Shown: one piece after another, positions 51,234-59,926 of the stretch | Layout of the letters: every line of letters begins with the position of its first letter | Numbering within the stretch: the first letter of the stretch is position 1 | From: UMGS1696 sp964621755 | GTDB lineage: Bacteria > Bacillota > Clostridia > Oscillospirales > CAG-272 | Direction of reading: 5' to 3' | DNA: 64,000 nt | Assembly: GCA_964621755.1 (NCBI GenBank) | Contig: CAZUPI010000003.1 | Coordinates: 1-64,000 of the forward strand | Notes under the pieces: generated by a model | What the model was told of the DNA's origin: nothing | Databases searched by the model: none | Seen by the model: only the letters and a program-made list of their open reading frames with translations | Translations under genes and position numbers: made by a program

Positions 51234-53072
51234 ATGGGAAAGATTATTGGTATAGATTTAGGTACAACAAACTCTTGCGTAGCGGTGTTTGAAGGCGGCG
51301 AGCCGACTGTTATTCCGAATCCGGAAGGCGCGAGAACCACACCGTCCGTTGTCGCATTCTCCAAGTCCGGCGAACGTATGGTAGGACAGGTTGCAAAGCG
51401 TCAGGCTATCACAAACCCTGACCGTACCGTTATGTCCATCAAGCGTGAAATGGGTACCGCTTACACCGTTTCCATCGACGATAAGAAGTATACCCCGCAG
51501 GAAATCTCCGCGATGATTCTTCAGAAGCTCAAGGCTGACGCAGAAGCATACCTCGGCACTTCTGTATCGCAGGCTGTTATCACCGTTCCGGCATACTTCT
51601 CCGACGCACAGAGACAGGCGACCAAGGACGCGGGCAAAATCGCAGGTCTGGAAGTTCTCCGTATCATCAACGAACCTACCGCGGCTGCTCTTGCATACGG
51701 CATGGATAAGGAAAATGAGCAGAAAATCATGATTTACGACCTCGGCGGCGGCACCTTCGATGTATCCCTTCTCGAAATTTCCGACGGCGTATTTGAAGTG
51801 CTCGCTACTGCCGGCAACAATCGACTCGGCGGCGACGATTTTGATAACCGCATCATAAACTGGATTGCGGAGACATTCGCAAAGGAAAACGGCGGTATCG
51901 ACCTGCGCAAGGATAAGATGGCGCTCCAGAGACTGAAGGACGCAGCTGAAAAAGCGAAGATTGAACTGTCCGGCATGAGCTCTGCAAACATCAATCTGCC
52001 GTTCATCACCGCAGATGCAACCGGCCCGAAGCACTTTGATGCAAACCTCACCAGAGCAATGTTCAACGACATGACTGCCGACCTCGTTCGCGCTACCATC
52101 GAGCCTACAAAGCAGGTCCTCCGCGACGCAGGACTCCAGCCCAGCCAGATTGACAAGGTTCTTCTCGTCGGCGGTTCCACAAGAATCCCCGCTGTTCAGG
52201 AAGCAATCAAGAATTATATCGGCAAGGAACCCTTCAAGGGTATCAACCCGGACGAATGCGTTGCTATCGGCGCAGCTATTCAGGGCGGCGTTCTCGGCGG
52301 CGATGTAAAGGATTTGCTCCTTCTCGACGTAACGCCTCTGTCACTCGGGATTGAAACTCTCGGCGGCGTATTCAATAGAATTATCGACAGAAATACAACC
52401 ATTCCGGTAAAGAAGAGTCAGGTTTACTCCACCGCTGCTGACGGTCAGACTTCCGTTGAGATTCATGTGCTCCAGGGCGAGCGCGACATGGCAGCCGGCA
52501 ACACGACCCTTGGCAGATTCATTCTCGACGGCATCACACCGGCACCGCGCGGCGTACCGCAGATTGAAGTTACCTTCGATATCGACGCAAACGGCATTGT
52601 AAACGTGTCGGCAACGGATAAGGGAACGGGCAAGGAGCAGCATATCACCATCACCTCCTCCATCAACATGTCCAAGGAAGACATCGACCGTGCAGTTCAC
52701 GAAGCGGAAAAGTTCGCGGAAGAGGACAGAAAGAATAAGGAATCTGTTGAAATCAAGAACAGAGCGGAGACTCTCGTATACCAGAGCGAAAAGAGCTTGA
52801 ACGACATTGGCGACAAGGCATCCGAATCGGATAAGGCATCCGTTCGTGCGGCAATTGACAAGCTGAAGGAGACCGTGAAGGGCGACAACCTTGACGCAAT
52901 CAAGGCAGACACAGAAGCGCTCGAGAAGGCGTTCTATCCGATAGCGGAGAAGATGTACGCACAGCAGGCACAGGCTGACCCGAATGCAGGCGCACAGGGC
53001 GGTACAGGTGCTCAGGACGGCAACGGCAACACCTACTACAGCGCAGACTTCGAAGATAAGTCTGATAAGTAA
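51234..53072 (+). CDS. dnaK: Chaperone DnaK (Hsp70)
   Basis: 612 residues. ATPase motifs IIGIDLGTTNSCVAV, IYDLGGGTFDVSLLEI and VLLVGGSTRIPAVQ are followed by the peptide-binding domain (DVTPLSLGIETLGGVF) and a lid. It lacks the 24-residue insertion of Gram-negative DnaK, as expected in Bacillota. GGGAGG precedes the ATG. Codons are strongly biased, in line with high expression. An 85-base gap separates it from grpE and includes AT-rich sequence that may carry an extra promoter. Confidence 0.98.
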   Translation: MGKIIGIDLGTTNSCVAVFEGGEPTVIPNPEGARTTPSVVAFSKSGERMVGQVAKRQAITNPDRTVMSIKREMGTAYTVSIDDKKYTPQEISAMILQKLKADAEAYLGTSVSQAVITVPAYFSDAQRQATKDAGKIAGLEVLRIINEPTAAALAYGMDKENEQKIMIYDLGGGTFDVSLLEISDGVFEVLATAGNNRLGGDDFDNRIINWIAETFAKENGGIDLRKDKMALQRLKDAAEKAKIELSGMSSANINLPFITADATGPKHFDANLTRAMFNDMTADLVRATIEPTKQVLRDAGLQPSQIDKVLLVGGSTRIPAVQEAIKNYIGKEPFKGINPDECVAIGAAIQGGVLGGDVKDLLLLDVTPLSLGIETLGGVFNRIIDRNTTIPVKKSQVYSTAADGQTSVEIHVLQGERDMAAGNTTLGRFILDGITPAPRGVPQIEVTFDIDANGIVNVSATDKGTGKEQHITITSSINMSKEDIDRAVHEAEKFAEEDRKNKESVEIKNRAETLVYQSEKSLNDIGDKASESDKASVRAAIDKLKETVKGDNLDAIKADTEALEKAFYPIAEKMYAQQAQADPNAGAQGGTGAQDGNGNTYYSADFEDKSDK

Positions 53073-53315
53073 GAGGTGTCCGGTCATTCTTTCAAAAAAA
53101 CTTATACTGAGCAGTATGGAATTTAAATTAAAGGACATTTTGTTCGAAAGTTTTTGAGAAGGAGTGCGGGGAGGGACTTTTTCAAAAAGGTTTTTCCAGC
53201 CTCTCCTACAGTATAATAACACAACCGCGGGCGGGGAAATCTCCGCCCATTTGGCGGTGAAAAAAGTAAATTAACCTCTGACTCAAAAATCATCCACTTA
53301 TTTTCGGAGGAACAC
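53073..53315 (+). other. Intergenic region dnaK to dnaJ
   Basis: It contains a member of the recurrent hairpin family (GGGAGGGACTTTTTC then AAAAAGGTTTTTCC, about 53176-53202) and CCGCGGGCGGGG followed by CCCGCCCA-like complementary runs. The attenuating hairpin may lower dnaJ relative to dnaK. No gene seen. Confidence 0.45.
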
Positions 53316-54458
53316 ATGGCTGACGCGAATAAAAGAGACTATTACGAGGTGCTCGGGGTATCGAAGAATGCCGACGAAGCAACGATAAAAAAAGCATACA
53401 GGCAGCTTGCGAAGAAGTATCACCCGGACATGAATCCGGGCGACACGGAGGCGGAAGCAAAATTTAAAGAAGTAAACGAGGCTTACGATGTGCTGTCCGA
53501 CCCGGACAAGAAGGCAAAATATGACCAGTATGGTCATGCAGCGTTCGACCCGTCATCGGGCATGGGCGGCGCAGGCTTTGGCGGTTTTGGGGACTTTGAC
53601 GGATTCGACATTAACGACATTTTCTCGAGCTTTTTCGGCGGCTCGACTGGTTCCACCCGCCGTAACGGCCCGATTCGCGGCGACAACATCACCGTGCGTC
53701 TGACGCTGACATTTGAGGAAGCAGTGTTCGGCTGTAAGAAGGAGATAACATACCAAAAGGTGCAGAAGTGCGCAGAGTGCAACGGCACAGGCGCGGCGAA
53801 GGGAACGTCTCCAAAGACTTGTCCGAACTGCGGCGGAAACGGGCAGGTGAAGGTGCAGCAGCGGTCCCCATTCGGCATTATTCAGACGATGAAGACCTGC
53901 GAGACCTGCCGCGGTACAGGTAAAATCATCGAAAATAAGTGTGATAAGTGCCGTGGTACGGGATTTGTGCGCGCCTCGAAGAAGCTGGAGGTAAATATTC
54001 CGGCAGGCATTGACGACGGGCAGCAGATTGCGCTGAAGTATCAGGGCAGCGACGGTATGAACGGCGGCTCAGCCGGGGACTTAAACATTATCATCAGTGT
54101 GCGGCCGCATTCCGTATTCGAGCGTGATGGAGACGACATCTACTGCGAGGTGCCGATAACGTATGCAGAAGCGACACTCGGTGCGGAAATCAATATCCCG
54201 ACGCTGGAAGGCAGCCAGAAGTACGAGATTCCCGAAGGCACGCAGACCGGAACAGTCTTCACCTTGAAGAACAAAGGCGTGACCCGCGTCAACTCAAAGG
54301 TGCGCGGCAACCTCTACATCACAGTAGTAGTAGAAGTTCCAAAGAATCTGAACGCCGAACAAAAAGCACTCCTCGAAAAATTTGCCTCCTCCTGCGGCGA
54401 ATCCAACTACAACAAGCGGACAAAATTTTTTAAGAGATTTTTTAACAAGGATAATTGA
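53316..54458 (+). CDS. dnaJ: Chaperone DnaJ (Hsp40)
   Basis: 380 residues. J domain DYYEVLGVSKNADEATIKKAYRQLAKKYHPDMN with the HPD motif, a Gly/Phe-rich stretch, then the zinc domain CxxCxGxG repeats (CAECNGTGA, CPNCGGNGQ, CETCRGTGK, CDKCRGTGF) and a complete C-terminal domain. It delivers substrates to DnaK and stimulates its ATPase. CGGAGG precedes the ATG. Confidence 0.98.
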   Translation: MADANKRDYYEVLGVSKNADEATIKKAYRQLAKKYHPDMNPGDTEAEAKFKEVNEAYDVLSDPDKKAKYDQYGHAAFDPSSGMGGAGFGGFGDFDGFDINDIFSSFFGGSTGSTRRNGPIRGDNITVRLTLTFEEAVFGCKKEITYQKVQKCAECNGTGAAKGTSPKTCPNCGGNGQVKVQQRSPFGIIQTMKTCETCRGTGKIIENKCDKCRGTGFVRASKKLEVNIPAGIDDGQQIALKYQGSDGMNGGSAGDLNIIISVRPHSVFERDGDDIYCEVPITYAEATLGAEINIPTLEGSQKYEIPEGTQTGTVFTLKNKGVTRVNSKVRGNLYITVVVEVPKNLNAEQKALLEKFASSCGESNYNKRTKFFKRFFNKDN

Positions 54459-54632
54459 TGGGGCGCTGCCCCGCTTAGGGACCTTTTGAGAAGGGGCCCC
54501 AAGAACCTCTAAACCTTTTTATGAAAAAGGTTTCTTGATGTCCCAACCTCGTATAAAAGTTTTTAGGGGGTTTTAGGGGGATTTTTTCAAAAATCCTCCT
54601 AACGTCTCCCCTCCCCAAAATAAGGAGTAAAA
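54459..54632 (+). repeat. Cluster of intergenic hairpins between dnaJ and prmA
   Basis: Contains GGGGCGCTGCCCC (identical 13-mer at 45082), AACCTTTTTATGAAAAAGGTTT, and AGGGGGATTTTTTC followed by AAAAATCCTCCT. Each can form a hairpin of the recurrent family. They may partly terminate the dnaJ transcript. Confidence 0.6.
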
Positions 54633-55589
54633 ATGGACGATAATAAAAGCTGGATTCAGATTAAAGTGAAGTGCGCGGCGGCTGACGTTGAGGTGGCGTC
54701 GAGCGTGATGAGCATGGTTGACAATGGGCTGATGATTGAGGATTATTCGGATGTTGGTCAGGTACTTGATGGGGTATATGGCGACCTTATTGATGAGTCG
54801 ATTTTGAATGCTGACCGCAGTGTGGCGGCGGTATCGGTGTTTATTCCGACTATCAAGTCTCCGGCGGAGAGTGAGCTTTATATCAAGAATCGGCTGGAGC
54901 TGCTTGGCGTGAAGTTTGAGATTACGCATGAGGGCGTGCGCGAAGAGGATTGGGCCGATTCGTGGAAGCAGTACTACAAGCCGATAAAGACCGGTCAGCG
55001 GCTGGTTATCGTTCCGGTGTGGGAGGAGTATACGCCAGCGGACGGCGAGATTATCGTGTTGATGGACCCCGGAATGGCATTTGGCACCGGTACCCATGAG
55101 ACGACCCGTCTTTGCGCCGGATTTGTCGAGAAATACACAACTGAATTTAAGGAAAAAGGAGCTTGCAGGGTGCTTGACGTTGGCTGCGGTTCGGGAATTC
55201 TGGCGATTGCGGCGTCAAAGGTCGGCGCGGATTCCTGTTTTGCGTGCGATATCGACCCTGTGGCGGTCCGCGTGGCGAAGGAGAATACCGAGCTGAACCA
55301 CACGCCGAACGTGAAGTGTGCGGCGTCTGACCTGCTCAAGCAGGTCGAACGTGTGGACGGTGGGTATCATGTGATTGTCGCAAACATTGTTGCAGATATT
55401 ATTATCCGTCTTGCTCCGGCTGTCGGTGAGTATCTTGCAAAGGACGGTGTGTTCATCGTTTCCGGTATTATCGAAGAACGCGCGGCTGAGGTCACGGACG
55501 CGCTGAATGCCGCCGGTTATACCGTGATTGAAGACAGGCGGGAGAACGGCTGGTACGCCGCGACGGTCAAGAGAAAAGAGGAAGCGTGA
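54633..55589 (+). CDS. prmA: Ribosomal protein L11 methyltransferase PrmA
   Basis: 318 residues. An N-terminal substrate domain is followed by the SAM-binding core: DPGMAFGTGTHETTRLC (PrmA signature), VLDVGCGSGILAIAASKVGA (motif I), CDIDPVAVRVAKEN and IVANIVADIII. It trimethylates L11. The position after dnaJ is conserved in Bacillota. AAGGAG precedes the ATG. Confidence 0.96.
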   Translation: MDDNKSWIQIKVKCAAADVEVASSVMSMVDNGLMIEDYSDVGQVLDGVYGDLIDESILNADRSVAAVSVFIPTIKSPAESELYIKNRLELLGVKFEITHEGVREEDWADSWKQYYKPIKTGQRLVIVPVWEEYTPADGEIIVLMDPGMAFGTGTHETTRLCAGFVEKYTTEFKEKGACRVLDVGCGSGILAIAASKVGADSCFACDIDPVAVRVAKENTELNHTPNVKCAASDLLKQVERVDGGYHVIVANIVADIIIRLAPAVGEYLAKDGVFIVSGIIEERAAEVTDALNAAGYTVIEDRRENGWYAATVKRKEEA

Positions 55590-55652
55590 GGTCCACGGGG
55601 TTCCGGGAATATTGTCAAACTTTGTGGGTACTTACGGAGTTTCCGAAAGCGA

Positions 55653-55685
55653 AACGGTAGGATAAGCAAATCCTACCGTTTTTTC
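55653..55685 (+). terminator. Terminator of the heat-shock/prmA unit
   Basis: AACGGTAGGAT pairs perfectly with ATCCTACCGTT around AAGCAA, then TTTTTT. Confidence 0.93.
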
Positions 55686-55751
55686 AATATACTTTATTTC
55701 TTAGACTGTTTGGGGATGTTTGCTGCCTGTTTAACACAGCTTCTGAACTTT

Positions 55752-56984
55752 TTATCTTTTCATCAAATCTTCGATTTCGTCGATGCTTCTCGGAACGCCG
55801 ATGCCGAGGTTTTCGCAGCCGTCAGCGGTGACAAGGCAGTTGTCCTCAAGACGGAAGCCGATGCCCCAGTCTTCATTGTATATGCCGATGTCTACGCAGA
55901 ACACCATACCGGGGGCGACCGTTTCAGGGCGAACTACGATGTCGTGCGTGTCAAAACCGACGTGATGTGCTCCGCCATGCCACATAAGTTTTCCGATTTC
56001 TGAGAAATCCTTCATCAAACCAATGTCGCGCAGTCTCTCGAAGCAGAAGCGCTTGACTTCTCGATCTACTTCCTCCATGGGATATCCCGGGCGAATCGTG
56101 TCAAACAGGTGTCCGCTCGTTGCGTATGCACATTCGTATAGGAGACGCTGACGTTCACTGAATTTTCCGTTCACCGGAAAGCCGCGTGAGATATCGCAGA
56201 CTACGTTGTCGTAGCATGCGCCTACGTCGCAGAGAACCATGTCGCCATCGTGCGCAGTGCCCATATAGCTGTAATAATGAATGCAGAAATTGTTTACCCC
56301 CGCTGAGATAATCGACGGAAAGCCCGGCTCAAGGCATCCGTTCGCTACAAGCGCCGCGTCGTAGAGCTGCTTTATTTCGTACTCCCGCATGCCGTCCCGT
56401 ACGCCGCGCATCATGGCGCGGATTCCATCTCCTGTGATTCGCACAGCCTCCCGCATCGCGTCGATTTCGCAGTCCGCTTTGATGGTGCGCAGTCCGGCGA
56501 TAACACTTCGTATGTTTGAGACGTTTATGCCGCGCGCCGCCAGTTTAGCGGCAAACCGATGCGCTTCTGTAAAGTCGCGTTCGGTTCTGCTGTTGTCGAT
56601 ATCGAGATAAACAGCCGAACAATCCCGTACCCACTCGCCGAACTTTCCATCGAAATCCGCGCTGTACGCGATATTCGTAATTCCAGAAATTCCCGCTGCC
56701 TCGTCCGCTTTTGTGCGGCGGCCTGTCCAACGCTCTTTCAGCATATCGGCCGGGAGCAGGAACAGGACTTCATCATATGTCCCGCCGGCCTTTTTGGCCA
56801 TATAAATAAGACCGGCATCATGCGTAATTCCGGTCATATAAACAAAATTCCGGTCAGCAAAGAACGGATAGTCCTCATCTGCCCGTTTACGCGGTGCAAA
56901 TCCCGAAAAAAGCACAACGACTGCTCCTTCCGGCAGCGCGTCCATCATTCTGCAGCGGTTATTTTTAAAGAATTCAACATTCAT
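55752..56984 (-). CDS. pepP: M24 aminopeptidase (Xaa-Pro aminopeptidase type)
   Basis: 410 residues; CGGAGG lies 8 bases before the ATG at 56984. The N-terminal AMP_N-type domain contains LFSGFAPRKRADEDYPFFADRNFVYMTGI. The catalytic pita-bread domain shows metal ligands in LCDVGACYDNVVCDISRGFPVNG (two Asp), HGGAHHVGFDTHD (His) and GFRLEDNCLVT (Glu). The usual fourth ligand Glu in EPGIY is Asp (VDIGIYN), a conservative change seen in some clostridial relatives. It removes the first residue of peptides with Pro second. Soluble, cytoplasmic. Divergent from the GRE-activase relic. Confidence 0.9.
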   Translation of the reverse strand: MNVEFFKNNRCRMMDALPEGAVVVLFSGFAPRKRADEDYPFFADRNFVYMTGITHDAGLIYMAKKAGGTYDEVLFLLPADMLKERWTGRRTKADEAAGISGITNIAYSADFDGKFGEWVRDCSAVYLDIDNSRTERDFTEAHRFAAKLAARGINVSNIRSVIAGLRTIKADCEIDAMREAVRITGDGIRAMMRGVRDGMREYEIKQLYDAALVANGCLEPGFPSIISAGVNNFCIHYYSYMGTAHDGDMVLCDVGACYDNVVCDISRGFPVNGKFSERQRLLYECAYATSGHLFDTIRPGYPMEEVDREVKRFCFERLRDIGLMKDFSEIGKLMWHGGAHHVGFDTHDIVVRPETVAPGMVFCVDIGIYNEDWGIGFRLEDNCLVTADGCENLGIGVPRSIDEIEDLMKR

Positions 56985-57144
56985 TTTTCATCCTCCGAAG
57001 AATATTTGAATTTTTCACAACCAATGTTAATTATATTATAATGCGGTGCAATGGGTAAGTCAAGTGGGGAGAGCAAAAATTTTTCTCTTGATGAAAAAAT
57101 GGGAAAGGTATATACTTTATAAAATTTATAGTGAGGATTTACCA

Positions 57145-57864
57145 TTGGAAGGTATCATTTTTGACATAAAAGGCTTTGCGCTGAACGACGGACCGGGAAT
57201 TCGAACGACTGTCTTTATGAAGGGATGCCCCCTGCGCTGTATTTGGCGCCATAATCCGGAGGGGTTGTCCGCAAAGCCGGAGCTGTACATAAAACATACA
57301 AAATGTATGCACTGTGGTCGGTGCGAGGCGCCGTGCGGGCATGAGGACTGTCGACCGTACGGCAGGTGTCTGCACGTGTGTCCGAATGACTGCGTTGCCG
57401 TTTGCGGGTATCCCATCACTGCCGATGCGCTCGCGGAAAAGCTGATTCGCGACCGCGATGTGTATGAAATGTCGGGCGGCGGCGTGACGTTTTCAGGCGG
57501 CGAGCCGCTTATGCAGCATGAATTTGTTACCGAGGTGCTGCATATCCTGGCGGACGCGAAAATTCCTACCGCTATTGAAACCTCCTCCTTTGCACCGTAC
57601 GACACGTATCAGCAAACCATATCCGCTGCGGATTTTGTGATGGCGGATATCAAACTGTTCAGCCGCGCGGCACATATCCGCTATACCGGCGTGCCAAATG
57701 ACGGAATAAAAGAAAATCTGCGGTCGGACGCACATACACACTCACAGAGGGGTCATACACCGTCGAACGCGACCGCATCACCTCCTGCTTCAAAAAGGTT
57801 GTTATCAAATAAAAACTGCTTAAATAAAAAAATAAAAAATTTTTCCTCCCATGCAATAAAGTGA
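57145..57864 (+). pseudogene. Glycyl-radical-enzyme activase, inactivated and chimeric
   Basis: The natural start is the TTG at 57145 (GTGAGG 9 bases upstream), giving LEGIIFDIKGFALNDGPGIRT. The radical-SAM motif CxxxCxxC reads C-PLR-C-IW-R: the third Cys (in CxWCHNPE) is Arg, so the SAM-binding 4Fe-4S cluster cannot form. A ferredoxin-like insert (CMHCGRCEAPC, CLHVCPNDC) and SGGGVTFSGGEPLMQ remain. The family match ends after RYTGVPNDGIKENL near 57712, some 100 residues early. From there another frame reads RTYTLTEGSYTVERDRITSC to a stop at 57810-57812, apparently the tail of a different gene. So both a missense change and a deletion junction have killed it. Confidence 0.8.
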
Positions 57865-57905
57865 CTTTTTCACGCATTAATATTATGAAAGGTGGTGGAG
57901 CTGCT

Positions 57906-58484
57906 ATGATTCTTTACCTGCCGGCGGTAAATGAGGTCAGAGATATTCCTGATGCATATGCGCTTGACGAGTACATCAAAAAGATTGCTTGCAACGATTC
58001 TGAGGCGCTTGCGGCACTGTATCAAAAGACGAGTGTATCGGTTTATTCGTATGCGTTATCTATACTGAAAAATGTGCACGATGCGGAGGATGTGCTGCAC
58101 GACTGTTATCTGGCGATACACAGCGCAGCGGTGAACTACAAGTCGGATGGCAAGCCGATGGCGTGGATAATCACCATCGCGAAAAACTTGTGTCTGATGA
58201 AGCTGCGCGAGCGCAAAAAATCCGCAGAGACCGAAAATGACTCGTTTTTCATCGACGCGCACTATAACGAGAGCGTAATGTCATCCGAAGACAGCTTGAT
58301 TTTATCCGAGTGTATGAATGAGCTGTCCGCGGAGGAACGACAAATCGTCACGCTGCACGCGGTGTCCGGATTCAAGCATCGCGAAATCGCACAGATTATG
58401 GATATGGCTCTTCCCACCGTACTTTCTAAATACAATCGCGCACTCAAAAAGCTGAAAAAATCACTTTCGAAAGGAGAACGGTAA
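57906..58484 (+). CDS. ECF-type RNA polymerase sigma factor
   Basis: 192 residues from the ATG at 57906 (AAGGTGGTGGAG upstream). Region 2: EALAALYQKTSVSVYSYALSILKNVHDAEDVLHDCYLAIH. Region 4: LSAEERQIVTLHAVSGFKHREIAQIMDMALPTVLSKYNRALKKL. It directs transcription of its regulon when released by the membrane anti-sigma factor encoded 2 bases downstream. The targets are unknown. Confidence 0.92.
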   Translation: MILYLPAVNEVRDIPDAYALDEYIKKIACNDSEALAALYQKTSVSVYSYALSILKNVHDAEDVLHDCYLAIHSAAVNYKSDGKPMAWIITIAKNLCLMKLRERKKSAETENDSFFIDAHYNESVMSSEDSLILSECMNELSAEERQIVTLHAVSGFKHREIAQIMDMALPTVLSKYNRALKKLKKSLSKGER

Positions 58485-58486
58485 TT

Positions 58487-59743
58487 GTGAGAAACGAAGA
58501 AATCGAAACAAAAATTAAGACTGCGTTTGAACACATCACGCCAGACGTTCTCAATTCCGTTATCTCTGATATTGAATCTGAGAATTCGCAGAAAGAGAAA
58601 ATCATTGTCATGGGAGGACAGAAAAGAATGAATTCTATTGCAAGACGTATAGCAGGTATCGCAGCGGCAGCGGTTATTTTAATCGGCGGCGCTTCCGGGT
58701 TTATGATTTACGAAAACAATTACAAGGTGGCGTCTACTGTGTCGCTGGACGTGAACCCGAGTGTGGAAATCCAGGTGAACCGCAAAGAGGATGTTCTGGC
58801 GGTCGATGCGCTGAACGACGACGGCGCGGTGATTACCGGAGACATGGACTTCAAGGGAAGCAGCCTTGAAGTGACGGTGAACGCGCTCATCGGCTCCATG
58901 CTGAAGAACGGCTACCTCTCCGAAATTGCAAATTCCATTCTCATCAGCGTAGACGACAGCGACCCCAAGCACGGTGCGGCGCTCCAGCAAAAGCTGGCCG
59001 ATGAGGTCAACGCCTTACTTCAGACCAACACCTTCAGCGGCGCGGTTCTCAGTCAGACCATCTCCGCAAATCAGGATTTGCAGACTCTCGCCGACACATA
59101 CGGCATTACGACAGGTAAGGCACAGCTGGTTGAAGAGATTGCGACCACAAACCCGCTCTACAGCTTTGAAGAACTTGCGAACCTCTCGATAAACGAGCTG
59201 AACCTGCTCACCAAGTCCTCTCTTGACAATGTCAATTCTGTCGGAGAAGCGAGCGATAGGGCGTATATCGGCGCGGACCGCGCAACGGCCATCGCGCTTG
59301 AGCACGCAGGCGTTGCCGAATCCGATACTTTTGGACTGACAGCCGAGCTTGATTACGAAAAAGGAATTATGGTGTACGAGGTTGAGTTCGACGTTTCCGG
59401 TTACGAATACGAGTACGACATTGACGCTACAACCGGAGCCATTGTAAAGTACGATAAGGAAATCGATAACCATGCCGATTCTACTAAAAAAATCGACGGC
59501 GATTCCATCTACGGCACCGATTCTACTGCTGAGTTCATCAATGCTGACGAAGCAAAAGCGATCGCCCTGAAGCACGCAGGTGTTTCGGCTAACGATATTC
59601 GCGACTACGATATCGAATTTGATGTCGAACGCGGAACCGTTGTATACGAAATTGACTTCAAGAGCGGCAACTACGAATACGAATACGAGATCAACGCTGT
59701 AAGCGGCAGTATCTTGAAAAACGAAAAGGAGTACGACGACTGA
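58487..59743 (+). CDS. Membrane anti-sigma factor, RsgI-like with two PepSY domains
   Basis: 418 residues from a GTG at 58487 with AAGGAG 10 bases upstream. About 50 cytoplasmic residues lead to one membrane helix (IAGIAAAAVILIGGASGFMIY). The outside part starts VASTVSLDVNPSVEIQVNRKEDVLAVDALNDDG, matching the RsgI extracellular domain, in which the Asn-Pro bond of NPS can cleave by itself. Two PepSY-like units follow (ATAIALEHAGV-YEVEFDVSGYEYEYDIDATTG and AKAIALKHAGV-YEIDFKSGNYEYEYEINAVSG). The partner is a classical ECF sigma, not SigI. The sensed signal is unknown. Confidence 0.82.
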   Translation: MRNEEIETKIKTAFEHITPDVLNSVISDIESENSQKEKIIVMGGQKRMNSIARRIAGIAAAAVILIGGASGFMIYENNYKVASTVSLDVNPSVEIQVNRKEDVLAVDALNDDGAVITGDMDFKGSSLEVTVNALIGSMLKNGYLSEIANSILISVDDSDPKHGAALQQKLADEVNALLQTNTFSGAVLSQTISANQDLQTLADTYGITTGKAQLVEEIATTNPLYSFEELANLSINELNLLTKSSLDNVNSVGEASDRAYIGADRATAIALEHAGVAESDTFGLTAELDYEKGIMVYEVEFDVSGYEYEYDIDATTGAIVKYDKEIDNHADSTKKIDGDSIYGTDSTAEFINADEAKAIALKHAGVSANDIRDYDIEFDVERGTVVYEIDFKSGNYEYEYEINAVSGSILKNEKEYDD

Positions 59744-59769
59744 TCGTTTCTTTGAGAACGCTTGAGAGA

Positions 59770-59803
59770 CATTGGGGATGCTTTTTCAAAAGTATCCCCA
59801 ATG
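59770..59803 (+). terminator. Terminator-like hairpin after the anti-sigma gene
   Basis: CATTGGGGATGCTTTT pairs with AAAAGTATCCCCAATG with one G-T pair. The core is CTTTTTCAAAAG, as at 28521. The T run is weak. Confidence 0.75.
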
Positions 59804-59814
59804 TTGTGTCTTTG

Positions 59815-59830
59815 TTACTACATATTGTGT
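59815..59830 (+). promoter_or_regulatory. NrdR box 1
   Basis: TTACTACATATTGTGT. The last 13 positions fit the NrdR consensus (CWATATATWGTGT) with one change. Confidence 0.65.
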
Positions 59831-59846
59831 CAATAAAATTTTATAC

Positions 59847-59862
59847 CCACAACATATTGACA
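59847..59862 (+). promoter_or_regulatory. NrdR box 2, overlapping the nrdD -35
   Basis: CCACAACATATTGACA, weaker in its right half, starts exactly 32 bases after box 1 (three helical turns), the spacing of known tandem NrdR sites. The -35 TTGACA is inside it, so binding would block transcription when (d)ATP is sufficient. Confidence 0.6.
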
Positions 59863-59885
59863 TATACGGCGCAATATGATATAAT
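59857..59885 (+). promoter_or_regulatory. Promoter of nrdD
   Basis: TTGACA (59857-59862), 17 nt, TATAAT (59880-59885): full consensus, about 40 bases before the ATG. Confidence 0.88.
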
Positions 59886-59926
59886 AGTGCTACTCGAATC
59901 CCCCAATATATAGAAACGGAGTATAT

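Noticed and set aside
57046..57144. N-terminal extension of the GRE activase from an ATG at 57046
   Set aside because: The extension has no ribosome site and no family similarity; the family begins at the TTG-encoded LEGIIFDIKGF.
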